A stretch of 39,602 nt of DNA from REEB95 sp035648735 (GTDB lineage Bacteria > Pseudomonadota > Alphaproteobacteria > ATCC43930 > CGMCC-115725), in assembly GCA_035648735.1 (NCBI GenBank), contig DASRKX010000053.1, positions 1 through 39,602 on the forward strand. Direction: 5' to 3'. Shown here piece after piece: positions 24,427-33,000 of this stretch. The position numbers and the translations under genes are program-made. Under the pieces are notes generated by a model, which was not told the DNA's origin, ran no database searches, and was given only the letters and a program-made list of their open reading frames with translations. Each line of letters opens with the position of its first letter. The stretch's first letter is position 1.

Positions 24427-24702
24427 ATGGCGATCCCACTCGGAACCAGGCTGATTTTCGGCCTCGCCGGCTTGCTGGCCTTGGCCGGCTGCGCCGGTGC
24501 TTCCGCCACCTGGAGCAAGCCGGGTGCGGGCGACGCCGATTTCCAGCGCGACGCGCAGCTTTGCCAGGTCCAGGCGGCCGGCGCCGCGCCGCCGGTCTTC
24601 GATGCACGCACCATGTCGACCGCCGATAATTCGCAGGATGTCCTGCGGCAGCGCGATTCCTGCCTCTTCGCGCATGGCTGGCAATTGGCGCCGCGCCCTT
24701 GA
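24427..24702 (+). CDS. Small lipoprotein, 91 aa
   Basis: A lipoprotein with signal peptide and lipobox LALAGC (acylated cysteine at residue 22). The 69-residue mature part has two further cysteines (LCQVQ and DSCLF) that could pair, and an N-terminal ASATWSKPGAG followed by DADFQRDAQLCQ. This pattern occurs in many small alphaproteobacterial lipoproteins of unknown role. It is seven bases from the next gene and probably co-transcribed with it. Confidence 0.8.
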   Translation: MAIPLGTRLIFGLAGLLALAGCAGASATWSKPGAGDADFQRDAQLCQVQAAGAAPPVFDARTMSTADNSQDVLRQRDSCLFAHGWQLAPRP

Positions 24703-24709
24703 TCCTTTC

Positions 24710-25243
24710 ATGACCGCGGAAACGGCCAAGCCGGGCTACCATCTCAAATACCATGCGGATGAGGACCGGCTGTTGGTGTCGGTCGACATCCCGCCCGCGC
24801 AGGAATACGCGATGGCGCTGACGCGTCGCCTGACCAAGCACCTGCTTGCCGCTTTGGCGGCGAACTACGTGAAGAGCGCGACAGCGGCGGCAATCAAGAA
24901 CCCGGCGACGCGCGAAATCGTGCTGAATTTCGAGCACGGCAACGCCGTCGCCGCCGGCGTCGCGGGCGGCGAAATTCGCCAGGATGCCGGCGGCAGATCG
25001 ATGGTCGCGGCGCCGCGCACCGTGCGCGAGATTCGGATCGCGCCGAGCGCCCAAGGCAACACCGCCATGTTGATGAACGACGGCGAGCGCACGCTGACCA
25101 TCGACCTGACCGCGCAACGGATTCATATTTTCATCGCCGCGGTGCTCGACATTGCGGTCCAGGCGGGCTGGGATTTGCCGACGATTGCCGCCTGGCTCGA
25201 TTCGGCGCCGCCCGCGACGGCATCGCCGAAGGTGATTCATTGA
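24710..25243 (+). CDS. Hypothetical protein, 177 aa
   Basis: I do not recognise a named family. It is soluble, without signal peptide or membrane helix. Residues 10-40 (YHLKYHADEDRLLVSVDIP) read as two beta strands, followed by a helix around MALTRRLTKHLLAALAANYV. The last third (LTIDLTAQRIHIFIAAVLDIAVQAGWDLP) forms another strand and helix, and the C-terminus is Pro/Ala-rich. The layout suggests a small alpha/beta domain. It begins seven bases after the lipoprotein stop, so the two are likely translated together. Confidence 0.75.
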   Translation: MTAETAKPGYHLKYHADEDRLLVSVDIPPAQEYAMALTRRLTKHLLAALAANYVKSATAAAIKNPATREIVLNFEHGNAVAAGVAGGEIRQDAGGRSMVAAPRTVREIRIAPSAQGNTAMLMNDGERTLTIDLTAQRIHIFIAAVLDIAVQAGWDLPTIAAWLDSAPPATASPKVIH

Positions 25244-25299
25244 CCGCGCCGGCCGCGATAAGCCGTAAGCCTTTGGTAGATAATGATAATCTGATCCGG

Positions 25300-25305
25300 T
25301 AGAAT
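25300..25305 (+). promoter_or_regulatory. Candidate -10 box of first ligase gene
   Basis: TAGAAT, 48 bases before the start codon, is the part of the leader that keeps its place in both copies. The matching -35 in this copy (TTGGTA) is spaced 21 bases away, too far for a textbook promoter. Confidence 0.3.
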
Positions 25306-25353
25306 GGCGCCCGAGCGGCAAGCGGTAGCGCGGTGCGGCGGGGATCGACCGGC

Positions 25354-26781
25354 ATGAATTTCGTCGACAAGATTTTCGCTCACGCCGCCGCCACGCCGGA
25401 CAAGACGGCGCTCCTGCTGAGCGACCGCAGCCTCGGCTATGGCGCGCTGGCGCAGGCCATTGCCGCCGCCGAGCAACGCATCCGCGGCGCCGGGTTGCCG
25501 CCCGGCGCGCTCGTCGGCATCTCGGTCGACAGCCCGATCCGGCATCTGACGCTCATCGCCGCGCTCTATCGCGCCGGCATGGTCTCGGTGTCGCTGCGGC
25601 CGGGATTGGATTTTGCGCGCGCCGGCCTGCGCATCGCCGCGACGCTGCGCGATGCGGAAGGACAACCCCTGCCGGGCGCCGGGCGCGACATCGCGGTCGA
25701 TAACGGATGGTTCCAGCCGCGGGCGCCGCGCCCGACGACGGCCCCGACCGGCTTCGCGCCGGAGGCGACCTGCCGCGTGACGCTGTCCTCCGGCACCACC
25801 GGCTATCCGAAAGCCATCGGCTTCACGGCGGGCAACATCGAAGCGCGCCTTCCCACCTATGCCGCGCGCCTCGGGACGGCGGCTTGGGAGCGCATGCTGT
25901 GCCTCCCCGGGCTGTCGACCAATTACGGCGCCGGCTTTGCGCTGACGGCCCTCGCCTTGGGCAGGACGCTGTGCTTCGCGCCCTCGGTCCCGGACACGCT
26001 CCGGATGATTCCGCTTTTCCGCATCGATCTGCTGGTCGCGTCGACGCAGCAGCTCGGCGACATCGTCGCGGCGCAAGCACGATCGCCGCTGCCGCTGCCG
26101 AACCTGCAAACGGTTCAGGTCGGCGGCAGTATCATCCTGCCGGCATTGCTCGATCGCGCGCAGCAGCTCGTCTGCCGCCGTATCGTCTGCGCCTACGGCT
26201 CGACCGAAGCCGGGTCGGTCGCGCATGCCGCGGCCGAGAAGTTGGCGGGCATCGAGGGCGCCGTTGGCCTGGTCGAGCCCTGGGCACGGGTGGAGGCGGT
26301 GGATGACAAGGGCCGCGTGTTGCCGCCCGGCGAGCCGGGAACCATCCGCATCCGTACCGCGGGCCAGGGCCATGCCTTTGGCGGGTCCGGCGGCGCCGAC
26401 GATAATTTCAAGGACGGCTGGTTCTACCCCGGCGATCGCGGCACGGTGAATGCTTCCGGCATGCTGATCATTCTGGGCCGCGGCGGCGAGCTCATCAACG
26501 CCGGCGGCACCAAGGTGGCGCCCGAGCGGGTCGAAGAGCTCGTGCTCGCCTATCCCGGCGTCAAAGATGCCGCCGCGCTGGCGATGGCGGACGCCGCCGG
26601 CATCGAGGAGCTCTGGATCGCGGTGGTGGCAGATTCACCCATCGACGAGCAGGCGCTGATCGCGCATTGCGTCCAGCACAACCCGGACTTCAAGCCGGCG
26701 CGGGTCAAACTCGTCGGATCGATCCCGCGCTCGGCGCTCGGCAAGGTCGCGCGCGACGCGCTGCGCCGGCAGCTCTCCTAA
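25354..26781 (+). CDS. AMP-forming acyl/aryl ligase (ANL superfamily), copy 1
   Basis: A 475-residue adenylate-forming enzyme that activates a carboxylic acid with ATP, probably onto CoA. Core motifs: A3 phosphate loop SSGTTGYPKAIG (about 144-156), A5 YGSTEAG (Y281), A7 GDR (360-362) in GWFYPGDRGTV, A8 hinge GRGGELINAGGTKVAPERVEE and the A10 lysine K464 in SALGKVARDALR. All catalytic residues are in place. It is shorter than most fatty acyl-CoA ligases because the segment between the N-terminal Rossmann half and A3 is trimmed. Substrate identity is not evident; no carrier protein or CoA-transferase lies beside it. ATG 25354 is chosen because the same MNFVDKI start is kept in the second copy. 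Confidence 0.9.
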   Translation: MNFVDKIFAHAAATPDKTALLLSDRSLGYGALAQAIAAAEQRIRGAGLPPGALVGISVDSPIRHLTLIAALYRAGMVSVSLRPGLDFARAGLRIAATLRDAEGQPLPGAGRDIAVDNGWFQPRAPRPTTAPTGFAPEATCRVTLSSGTTGYPKAIGFTAGNIEARLPTYAARLGTAAWERMLCLPGLSTNYGAGFALTALALGRTLCFAPSVPDTLRMIPLFRIDLLVASTQQLGDIVAAQARSPLPLPNLQTVQVGGSIILPALLDRAQQLVCRRIVCAYGSTEAGSVAHAAAEKLAGIEGAVGLVEPWARVEAVDDKGRVLPPGEPGTIRIRTAGQGHAFGGSGGADDNFKDGWFYPGDRGTVNASGMLIILGRGGELINAGGTKVAPERVEELVLAYPGVKDAAALAMADAAGIEELWIAVVADSPIDEQALIAHCVQHNPDFKPARVKLVGSIPRSALGKVARDALRRQLS

Positions 26782-26785
26782 GTCA

Positions 26786-26815
26786 TTGTTCACTAATGAC
26801 ATTATCCACTAGGAT
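26786..26815 (+). promoter_or_regulatory. Candidate promoter of second ligase gene
   Basis: TTGTTC (26786-26791) and TAGGAT (26810-26815) are 18 bases apart. The -10 aligns with the TAGAAT of the first copy. It starts just five bases after the first ligase stop, so the second gene could have its own promoter or simply be read through. Confidence 0.35.
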
Positions 26816-26863
26816 GGCGCCCGGACAGCGCGCGGTAACGCGGCCCGACAGGAGACGATCGGC

Positions 26864-28285
26864 ATGAATTTCGTCGACAAGATCTTGGCATACGCCGCCA
26901 CGAATCCGAACAAGCCGGCGCTCATGCTGGGCGACCGCAGCATTGGCTACGGCAAGCTGGCCGGCGCGATCGCCGCCGCGGAGCAACGCATCCGCGGCGC
27001 CGGTCTGCCGCCCGGCGCGCTCGTCGGCATCCTGATCGACAGCCCGATCCGGCATCTGACGCTCATCATCGCGCTCTATCGCGCCGGCATGGTTTCGGTG
27101 TCGCTGCGGATAGGTTTTGATTTCACGCGCGCCGGCCTACGCATCGACGCCACCTTGCGCGATGCGGAAGGACAGCCGGCGGCGGGCGGCGGGCGCGACA
27201 TCGCCGTCGATGCCGCCTGGTTCGAGCCGGCGGTGACGCGCTCGACGACGGCCGCGACCGGCTTCGCGCCGAATGCGACCTGCCGGGTCCTGTTGTCCTC
27301 CGGCACCACCGGCTATCCGAAGGCCATCGGCTTGACCGCGGCTGACGTCGAGTCGCGCCTTACCACCTATGCCGTGCGCGCCGGTTCGGGGGCGTGGGAC
27401 CGGCTGCTGTGCCTGCCGGGACTCTCGACCAATTACGGCTTCAGCTTTGCGCTGATGACGCTCGTCGCCGGCAAGTCGCTGTGCTTCGCCGCCTCGGTCG
27501 CGGAGACGCTGCGGATCATTCCGCTTGCCCGTGTCGACCTGATGATCGCCTCGACGCAACATCTGAGCGACATCGTCAAGGCAACCGTGCCGGAATCGCT
27601 GCCGACGCTTCAGGCGGTCCAGGTCGGCGGCAACGTCATGTCGCGACAGTTCCTCGATCTCGCCCGGCTACGCGTGTGCCGCAACATCATCTGCGCCTAT
27701 GGATCGACCGAAGCCGGCACCGTCGCCTATGCCACGGCGGAGGCGATGGCGGGCATCGAGGGCGCCGTCGGCATCGTCGCGGCCTGGGCAAGGGTCGAGG
27801 CGGTGGACGACAAGGGCCGCGTGCTGTCGCCCGGCGAGGCCGGAACCATCCGCATCCGCGCCGAGGGCCAGGGCCATACCTACGGCTTGGCTGTTGCGGA
27901 CGATAATTTCAAGGATGGCTGGTTCTATCCCGGCGATCGCGGCACGGTGGACGCTTCCGGCATGCTGATCATCCTGGGCCGCAGCGGCGAGCTCATCAAC
28001 GCCGGCGGCGCCAAGGTAGCGCCCGAGCTGGTGGAGGAGCTCGTGCTCGCTTTTCCCGGAATCAAGGACGCCGCCGCGCTGGCGATGGCGGACACCGCCG
28101 GCATCGAGGAGCTTTGGGTCGCGGTGGTGGCCGATACGCCGATCGACGAGCGGGCGCTGATCGCGCATTGCGCCCAGCGCAACTCCGATTTCAGGCCGGC
28201 GCGGGTCAAGTTCGTCAGCGCGATCCCGCGCTCGGCGCTCGGCAAGGTCGCGCGCGATACGCTGCGCCGGCAGTTGCGCGGCTGA
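26864..28285 (+). CDS. AMP-forming acyl/aryl ligase (ANL superfamily), copy 2
   Basis: A 473-residue paralogue of the preceding gene, alike along its whole length, with the same A3 (SSGTTGYPKAIG), A5 (YGSTEAG), A7 (GDR), A8 (GRSGELINAGGAKVAPELVEE) and A10 lysine (SALGKVARDTLR). Differences cluster around residues 85-130 and in the 160-260 acid-binding region (for example GAGFALTALAL versus GFSFALMTLVA), so the pair may have split substrate preference. A GGAG lies upstream of ATG 26864. It ends 48 bases from the convergent SapC gene. Confidence 0.9.
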   Translation: MNFVDKILAYAATNPNKPALMLGDRSIGYGKLAGAIAAAEQRIRGAGLPPGALVGILIDSPIRHLTLIIALYRAGMVSVSLRIGFDFTRAGLRIDATLRDAEGQPAAGGGRDIAVDAAWFEPAVTRSTTAATGFAPNATCRVLLSSGTTGYPKAIGLTAADVESRLTTYAVRAGSGAWDRLLCLPGLSTNYGFSFALMTLVAGKSLCFAASVAETLRIIPLARVDLMIASTQHLSDIVKATVPESLPTLQAVQVGGNVMSRQFLDLARLRVCRNIICAYGSTEAGTVAYATAEAMAGIEGAVGIVAAWARVEAVDDKGRVLSPGEAGTIRIRAEGQGHTYGLAVADDNFKDGWFYPGDRGTVDASGMLIILGRSGELINAGGAKVAPELVEELVLAFPGIKDAAALAMADTAGIEELWVAVVADTPIDERALIAHCAQRNSDFRPARVKFVSAIPRSALGKVARDTLRRQLRG

Positions 28286-28333
28286 GCGACGGCGCCGCCG
28301 CGTCAGCCCGCCCCGCTGCGATTGAGCACGGAA

Positions 28334-29179
28334 TTATACCGCGCCAGCGGCCGGCGCGCCGAAGCCCTGCCAGCGCCGCATCGACAACAGATGCGCATAG
28401 ACCAGCCCGAGCCAGCCGCGCCGGCGCCAGGCGAGAAACGCCGGATCTGGCAGCGCGTCGTAGCGCGCTTCGTCGACCACGCGGAACTGCTTCAGCGTCT
28501 GCCGCGTGCCGTCGGGCTGCTGGATGTCGACGCGCTTCGAGACCAGGAGATTGGCCGCCTGCAACGCCTCGCCGAATGCCCGGGCGAGATCGAATTCCGC
28601 CTGGAAGGCGCGGCAGAATTCGGCCGCCTGGGCGGTGAGCGGGCTCGGCTGACCGCCCTCGAACAGCTTGCGGCCGCTGTCCTTGGTCAGGCTGCCGGCG
28701 GCTTCGTCGATCGCCAGATGGATCTGGCCGGGCGCGATGCCGGTCGCCAGGATGAAGGGATAGCGGCGGATGTAGGCCGGGACATAGGCCGCGTCGCGCC
28801 AGCCGCCCTTGTCGTCGACGAAGCTGTTGCGGTTGGCGCCGACGCCCAGCACCGCCACGGGCAGCGGCGGATTGCTCTCGGTGAAGACGACGGGAAAGCT
28901 GAAATGGGCCGGGAACAGCTCGTTGGCGCCGAGCGGCACCGAATTGGTGTCGCGCGCGAAGCCGAAATCGACCGTTTCGCGCAGGCCGAACGATTGGTGC
29001 CGCTCGGCCGTCAGCAATTGCGGATTCTTGTAGAACAGCGGCAGCTCGCCCTGCCAGGACGGCGTGGCGGCGACGGGCGCGGGCGGCGCGGCGGGCATTT
29101 CGGGTGCGGCTGGCGCCGCGCCTTTCTCCGTTAGCCGGGGCTCGGACCCCGCTTTTTGGCCGCGATCCTTCTTCGCCAT
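28334..29179 (-). CDS. SapC family protein, paralogue 1 (downstream)
   Basis: A 281-residue protein of the SapC family (PF07277). After a variable Lys/Ala/Pro-rich leader of about 55 residues comes the family core: LPLFYKNPQLLTAERHQSFGLRE, FARDTNSVPLGANELF, the conserved FPVVF, then VPAYIRRYPFIL and a C-terminal FRVVDEARYDALPD. In Campylobacter fetus SapC belongs to the surface-array (S-layer) locus; elsewhere its function is unknown. There is no signal peptide. ATG 29179 follows the stop of the other SapC by two bases (TGA-CC-ATG) with GGGAGA before it, so the pair is translationally coupled. Confidence 0.9.
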   Translation of the reverse strand: MAKKDRGQKAGSEPRLTEKGAAPAAPEMPAAPPAPVAATPSWQGELPLFYKNPQLLTAERHQSFGLRETVDFGFARDTNSVPLGANELFPAHFSFPVVFTESNPPLPVAVLGVGANRNSFVDDKGGWRDAAYVPAYIRRYPFILATGIAPGQIHLAIDEAAGSLTKDSGRKLFEGGQPSPLTAQAAEFCRAFQAEFDLARAFGEALQAANLLVSKRVDIQQPDGTRQTLKQFRVVDEARYDALPDPAFLAWRRRGWLGLVYAHLLSMRRWQGFGAPAAGAV

Positions 29180-29181
29180 GG

Positions 29182-29967
29182 TCAGTCTCCCTGTTGGGCC
29201 GCGAGATCGACCAGCGTCGCCCAATTCGCCGTCGAGATCATGTGCAGATAGATCGGATGCATGAAACGGCGGCGCCGCAGCTGCAGCAGCGGCTTCGCCG
29301 GAAGCTTGTCGAATTTGGCCTCATCGACGATGCGGAAGCCGGTGAGGCGGAACTTCTTCCCGTCCTTCAAGGCGACGCCCGCCTCCTTGTCGGCGAGCAG
29401 CCGGTCCTCTTCCAGCGCCGCGCAGAATTTCCGCGTGAAGTTCAAATCGGACTGGTATTCCTTGCAGAAGGCCATCGCCCGCTCGATGAGCGACGTCGGC
29501 TTGCCCTCCCAGAACAGCCGGTCCTTTTCACCGGCTTCCTCGCGCAGGGCCTTGGCGGCATCGTCGATGCCCAGGATGAATTCGTCCTTCTCCTTGTCCT
29601 CGATGAACAGGAACGGGTAGCGCCGCACATAGGCCGGGATATAGGCGCCGGCGAGCCATTTGCCCGCCGCGTCGACGAAAAGATTGCGGCTCTTGGCAAT
29701 GCCGACCACGGCGACCGGCGTGACCGGATCGGTCGGGGTGAAGACGATGGGGTAATGCCGCGCGGCCAAGCTGAACTCGCTGACATTGAGCGGGATGGCG
29801 TTGGCGTCGCGGGCGAAGGCGAAGCTGTCGGTCGCGCTTAGGGAGAGGCCGAAATGCCGCAGCGCCGAAAGCGGCGCCGGCCGCCGATAGAACAGCGGCA
29901 ATGGCGCGGCGCCCTCGGCCGTGGCGGCCGGCATCGAGCTGGAGGCGGAAGGGTCGTTCTCTGCCAT
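29182..29967 (-). CDS. SapC family protein, paralogue 2 (upstream)
   Basis: A SapC family protein of 261 residues from ATG 29967; ATG 30009 with a GGAT box upstream would give a longer form of 275. The core matches its neighbour: LPLFYRRPAPLSALRHFG, FARDANAIPLNVSEFSLA, HYPIVFTP, IPAYVRRYPFLF and FRIVDEAKFDKLP. A few charged insertions (EDKEKDEF, EEAGEKD) differ from paralogue 1, and this copy is less Pro-rich at its N-terminus. The two share layout but have drifted widely, so the duplication is old. It starts 51 to 93 bases after the stop of the giant surface protein and is likely read from the same transcript. Confidence 0.88.
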   Translation of the reverse strand: MAENDPSASSSMPAATAEGAAPLPLFYRRPAPLSALRHFGLSLSATDSFAFARDANAIPLNVSEFSLAARHYPIVFTPTDPVTPVAVVGIAKSRNLFVDAAGKWLAGAYIPAYVRRYPFLFIEDKEKDEFILGIDDAAKALREEAGEKDRLFWEGKPTSLIERAMAFCKEYQSDLNFTRKFCAALEEDRLLADKEAGVALKDGKKFRLTGFRIVDEAKFDKLPAKPLLQLRRRRFMHPIYLHMISTANWATLVDLAAQQGD

Positions 29968-30060
29968 GTCCGGAGGCCGTGACCAGGTGAAATCGCGCTC
30001 AGCGGCCATCATACCCGATCCGGGCAAACGGTCGCGACCGGGCGCGCGCGGGATCGGGCC

Positions 30061-33000
30061 TTACGGCTTCTTTCCCTGGATGAAGTCGTTGGCGTAGGTG
30101 TAGGTCGGCGTCTCGCAGCCCTGGCTGGGATCGCTGCCGTCGCCGCAGCCGGCGGTCGGGTTGATGGTATTGAGACCGAGCGATTCGTTCGAATCGGCAA
30201 GCGCGGAATCGATCGGCCCGCCGATCTGCAGCGACGAATCGTCGGCGACATTGCCGAGATTGAGCGAGCCCCCGCCGCCGAGCAATATCGAGATCGGCAG
30301 GCCGTTCAAGGTCCCGCCGGGGACGCTGAGGAAGACGACGGGGCCGACCTCGTTGCCGCTGACATTCGCCAGGGTAAGGGTGATCGGGCCGGGATTGGCA
30401 TTCAGCGTGGTGCCGAAATTGGCGGTGCCGCCGGGAATGTCGATGGCCGCGCTCGAGACATAGACCTCGACGCCGTTCGAGATCGTCATCGTGCCGGTGG
30501 TGCCGCCGACCGACAGGATGCCGAACGGGTTCGCAAGCGTGCCGACCTGATCGGTGAAATTGACCGTGCCGGTGGCGATACCGATATCGAGATTCTCGCC
30601 CGTGCCGCTGCCCGGGCCGACGATCGCGCCGAAGCTGATCGTGCCGCTCGAGGTATTGAAGGTCGAGGTGACGGTGTCGTCGCCGAGGAGGCTCAACGCG
30701 CCGCCGGTGAAATTGATGTTGCCGCCGCTGTCGAGCGTGGCCGCGGTCACGGTGACCGGGCCGTTGATCCACGCGAAGGCAATGCCGGCGGTGGCGGCCG
30801 TCAGGTCGAAGGCAGTCGCGCCCGGCGTGGCGGGAATGCCGGAAGCACCGTCCCAGTCGCCGACCAACACCACGCCGCCGGGGCCGCCATTGGTGATGCC
30901 GTTGACGATAATCCCGTTCTGCGAGAACAGGCCGAGCGTGTTGCCGTTGGACCCGGTGTAGCTGAAAGCGTTGACGGTGAGCGCGTCATTGACCGCCAGC
31001 ACAGCCTCACCGCCGGCGAGATCGTTGATCAGGCTCGCGCTCAGGCTGTCGCCGCCGTTGAGGGTGTCCGACACGCCGTCGGAGATCACCTGGCTGGCCG
31101 CGAGATAGATGTCGCCGCCGCTCACCGTGCCGCCGACGACATGGCCGATCGTCGCGCCGCCGCTGATCGACAGTATGTCCGTGGCGCGCACATCGATATT
31201 GCCTTGCGCATCCGCACCGCCGGCGCCGTTGCCCGAGCCATCGCCATGGCCGATCTGAGCATAGGCATCGAAGCCCGAGCCATAGGCGAGCGTGACGTCC
31301 TGCCCGGCGACGACAATCGTGCCCCCCAGGCTGACGCCGCCGGAGACCGTCGCGCCGTTCGCGAAGGAATAGCCGCCATGGCCGATCTGGGCATAGGCGC
31401 CGTTGCCGCCGCCGCCGCTGAGGCCGATATCGCCGTTGCCGGCGGTGACGGCGATGTCGCCGAGCGTATCGCCGAGCGTGAGGCTGCCGACCGTCAGGTC
31501 GCCGGTAATGGACGCGTTGGAGAAAGCACTGTCGCCGCCATGGCCGATCTGGGCATAGGAGTCGCTACCGTTGCCGCCGCTGAGGTTGACGCCGCCGTTC
31601 GACGAATTGACGCTGATCGCGCCGGTCAGCTCGACGCTGGCGGCGCTGAGCTGATAGCCGAATTCATAGCCGCCATGGCCGATCTGGGCATAGTCGCCGC
31701 CGCAGCCGCAGCTGCCGTTACCCACGAGGCTGACATTGCCGGTGGTGCCCTGGGCGGAGACCGTGATGGCGCCGTCGATGATAATCGCGCCGGCGTTGAA
31801 GTCATAGCTGAACGCTTGGGCGCCGCCATGGCCGATCTGGGCATAGGCATTCTCGCCGCCGGTGCCGCCGCTGAGGCTGACCCCGCCGCCGCTGCTGACG
31901 ACCGAGATCGCGCCGGAGATCGTCGTCCCGCTAAGGCCGTAACCCAGCGAGTATCCGCCAAGGCCGATCTGGGCATAGGTCTCGTTGTCGCTGCCGCCGG
32001 TGACGTCAATGTCGCCGCTGTTGGCGGTAACGTCGATGGCGCTGCCGACGGTGACCGCGTTGGTGACCGTCGCGCCGAACGCGAAGCTGTAGCCGCCGTG
32101 GCCAATCTGCGCGTAGGCGCCGGTGCTACTGCCGCCCGACAGGCCGATACCGTTGTCGCCGGCGACCGTGATCGTCTCGCCACTGCCGCCGAGCGTCAGG
32201 CTGGCGAGCGAGACCGGGCCGCCATTGTTCAGGCTGCTGTCGCCGGCGAAGGCATAGGCGCCACCATGGCCGATCTGGGCATAGGCCTCGGACCCGCTGC
32301 CGCCAGTGAGGAACACGCCGCCGCTGGTGCCGAGGGTGTTCGTGGCTTGGACGGTGATATTGCCGCTCAGCGTCACGTCGTTGAACGAGGCGTTATTGCC
32401 TGAGAGGCCGCCGAAGTTGTAGGCGCCGCCAAAGCCGGCACCGCCATGGCCGATCTGGGCATAACCGGCGTTGACGCCGCCGGCGTCGAGCTCGACGTTG
32501 CCGTTGGCCGCGGTGACCGTGATGTCGCCGTTGACCGTGAGGTCGCCGGCACTGGCGTTGTAGAACGCCGCCGCGCCGCCGTGGCCGATCTGGGCGTATG
32601 AGAAGCCGCTGCCGAAGCCGGCCGCGAGCGAAACGCTGCCGTTGCTGCTGGCGACGGAGATGGCGCCGGTCATCCCGGCCGTACCGCCGATGGTGGCGCC
32701 GCTGGCGAATTCGAAGCCGCCATGGCCGATCTGAGCGTAGGCGTCCTGCCCATCGGAACCGGCGAGCGAAACGTCTCCGACGGCGGTGACGCCGATCGAG
32801 CCGCCGAGGCTCAGGCTGGTGAGAGTGGCGCCGGCGAACGCACCGTCGCCGCCATGGCCGATCTGGGCGTAGGTATCGTCGGTGCTGCCGCCCTCGACGA
32901 ACACAGCGCCGCCGGCCGTCACGGTGATGTCGCCGCCGAGCGTCACCGCGCCGGTGGCGCCGGTGCCGACGCCGAAGCCGCCATGGCCGATCTGGGCATA

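Larger units (their letters stand above)
25280..28285 (+). repeat. Tandem duplication of a ligase gene with its leader
   Basis: The two ligase genes and about 75 bases in front of each are copies. Shared leader elements are a TAATGA block, then TAGAAT/TAGGAT, GGCGCCCG, and GATCG before CGGCATGAATTTCGTCGAC, which is the start of both genes. The copies have drifted, especially in the leader, so the duplication is not recent. Confidence 0.85.
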
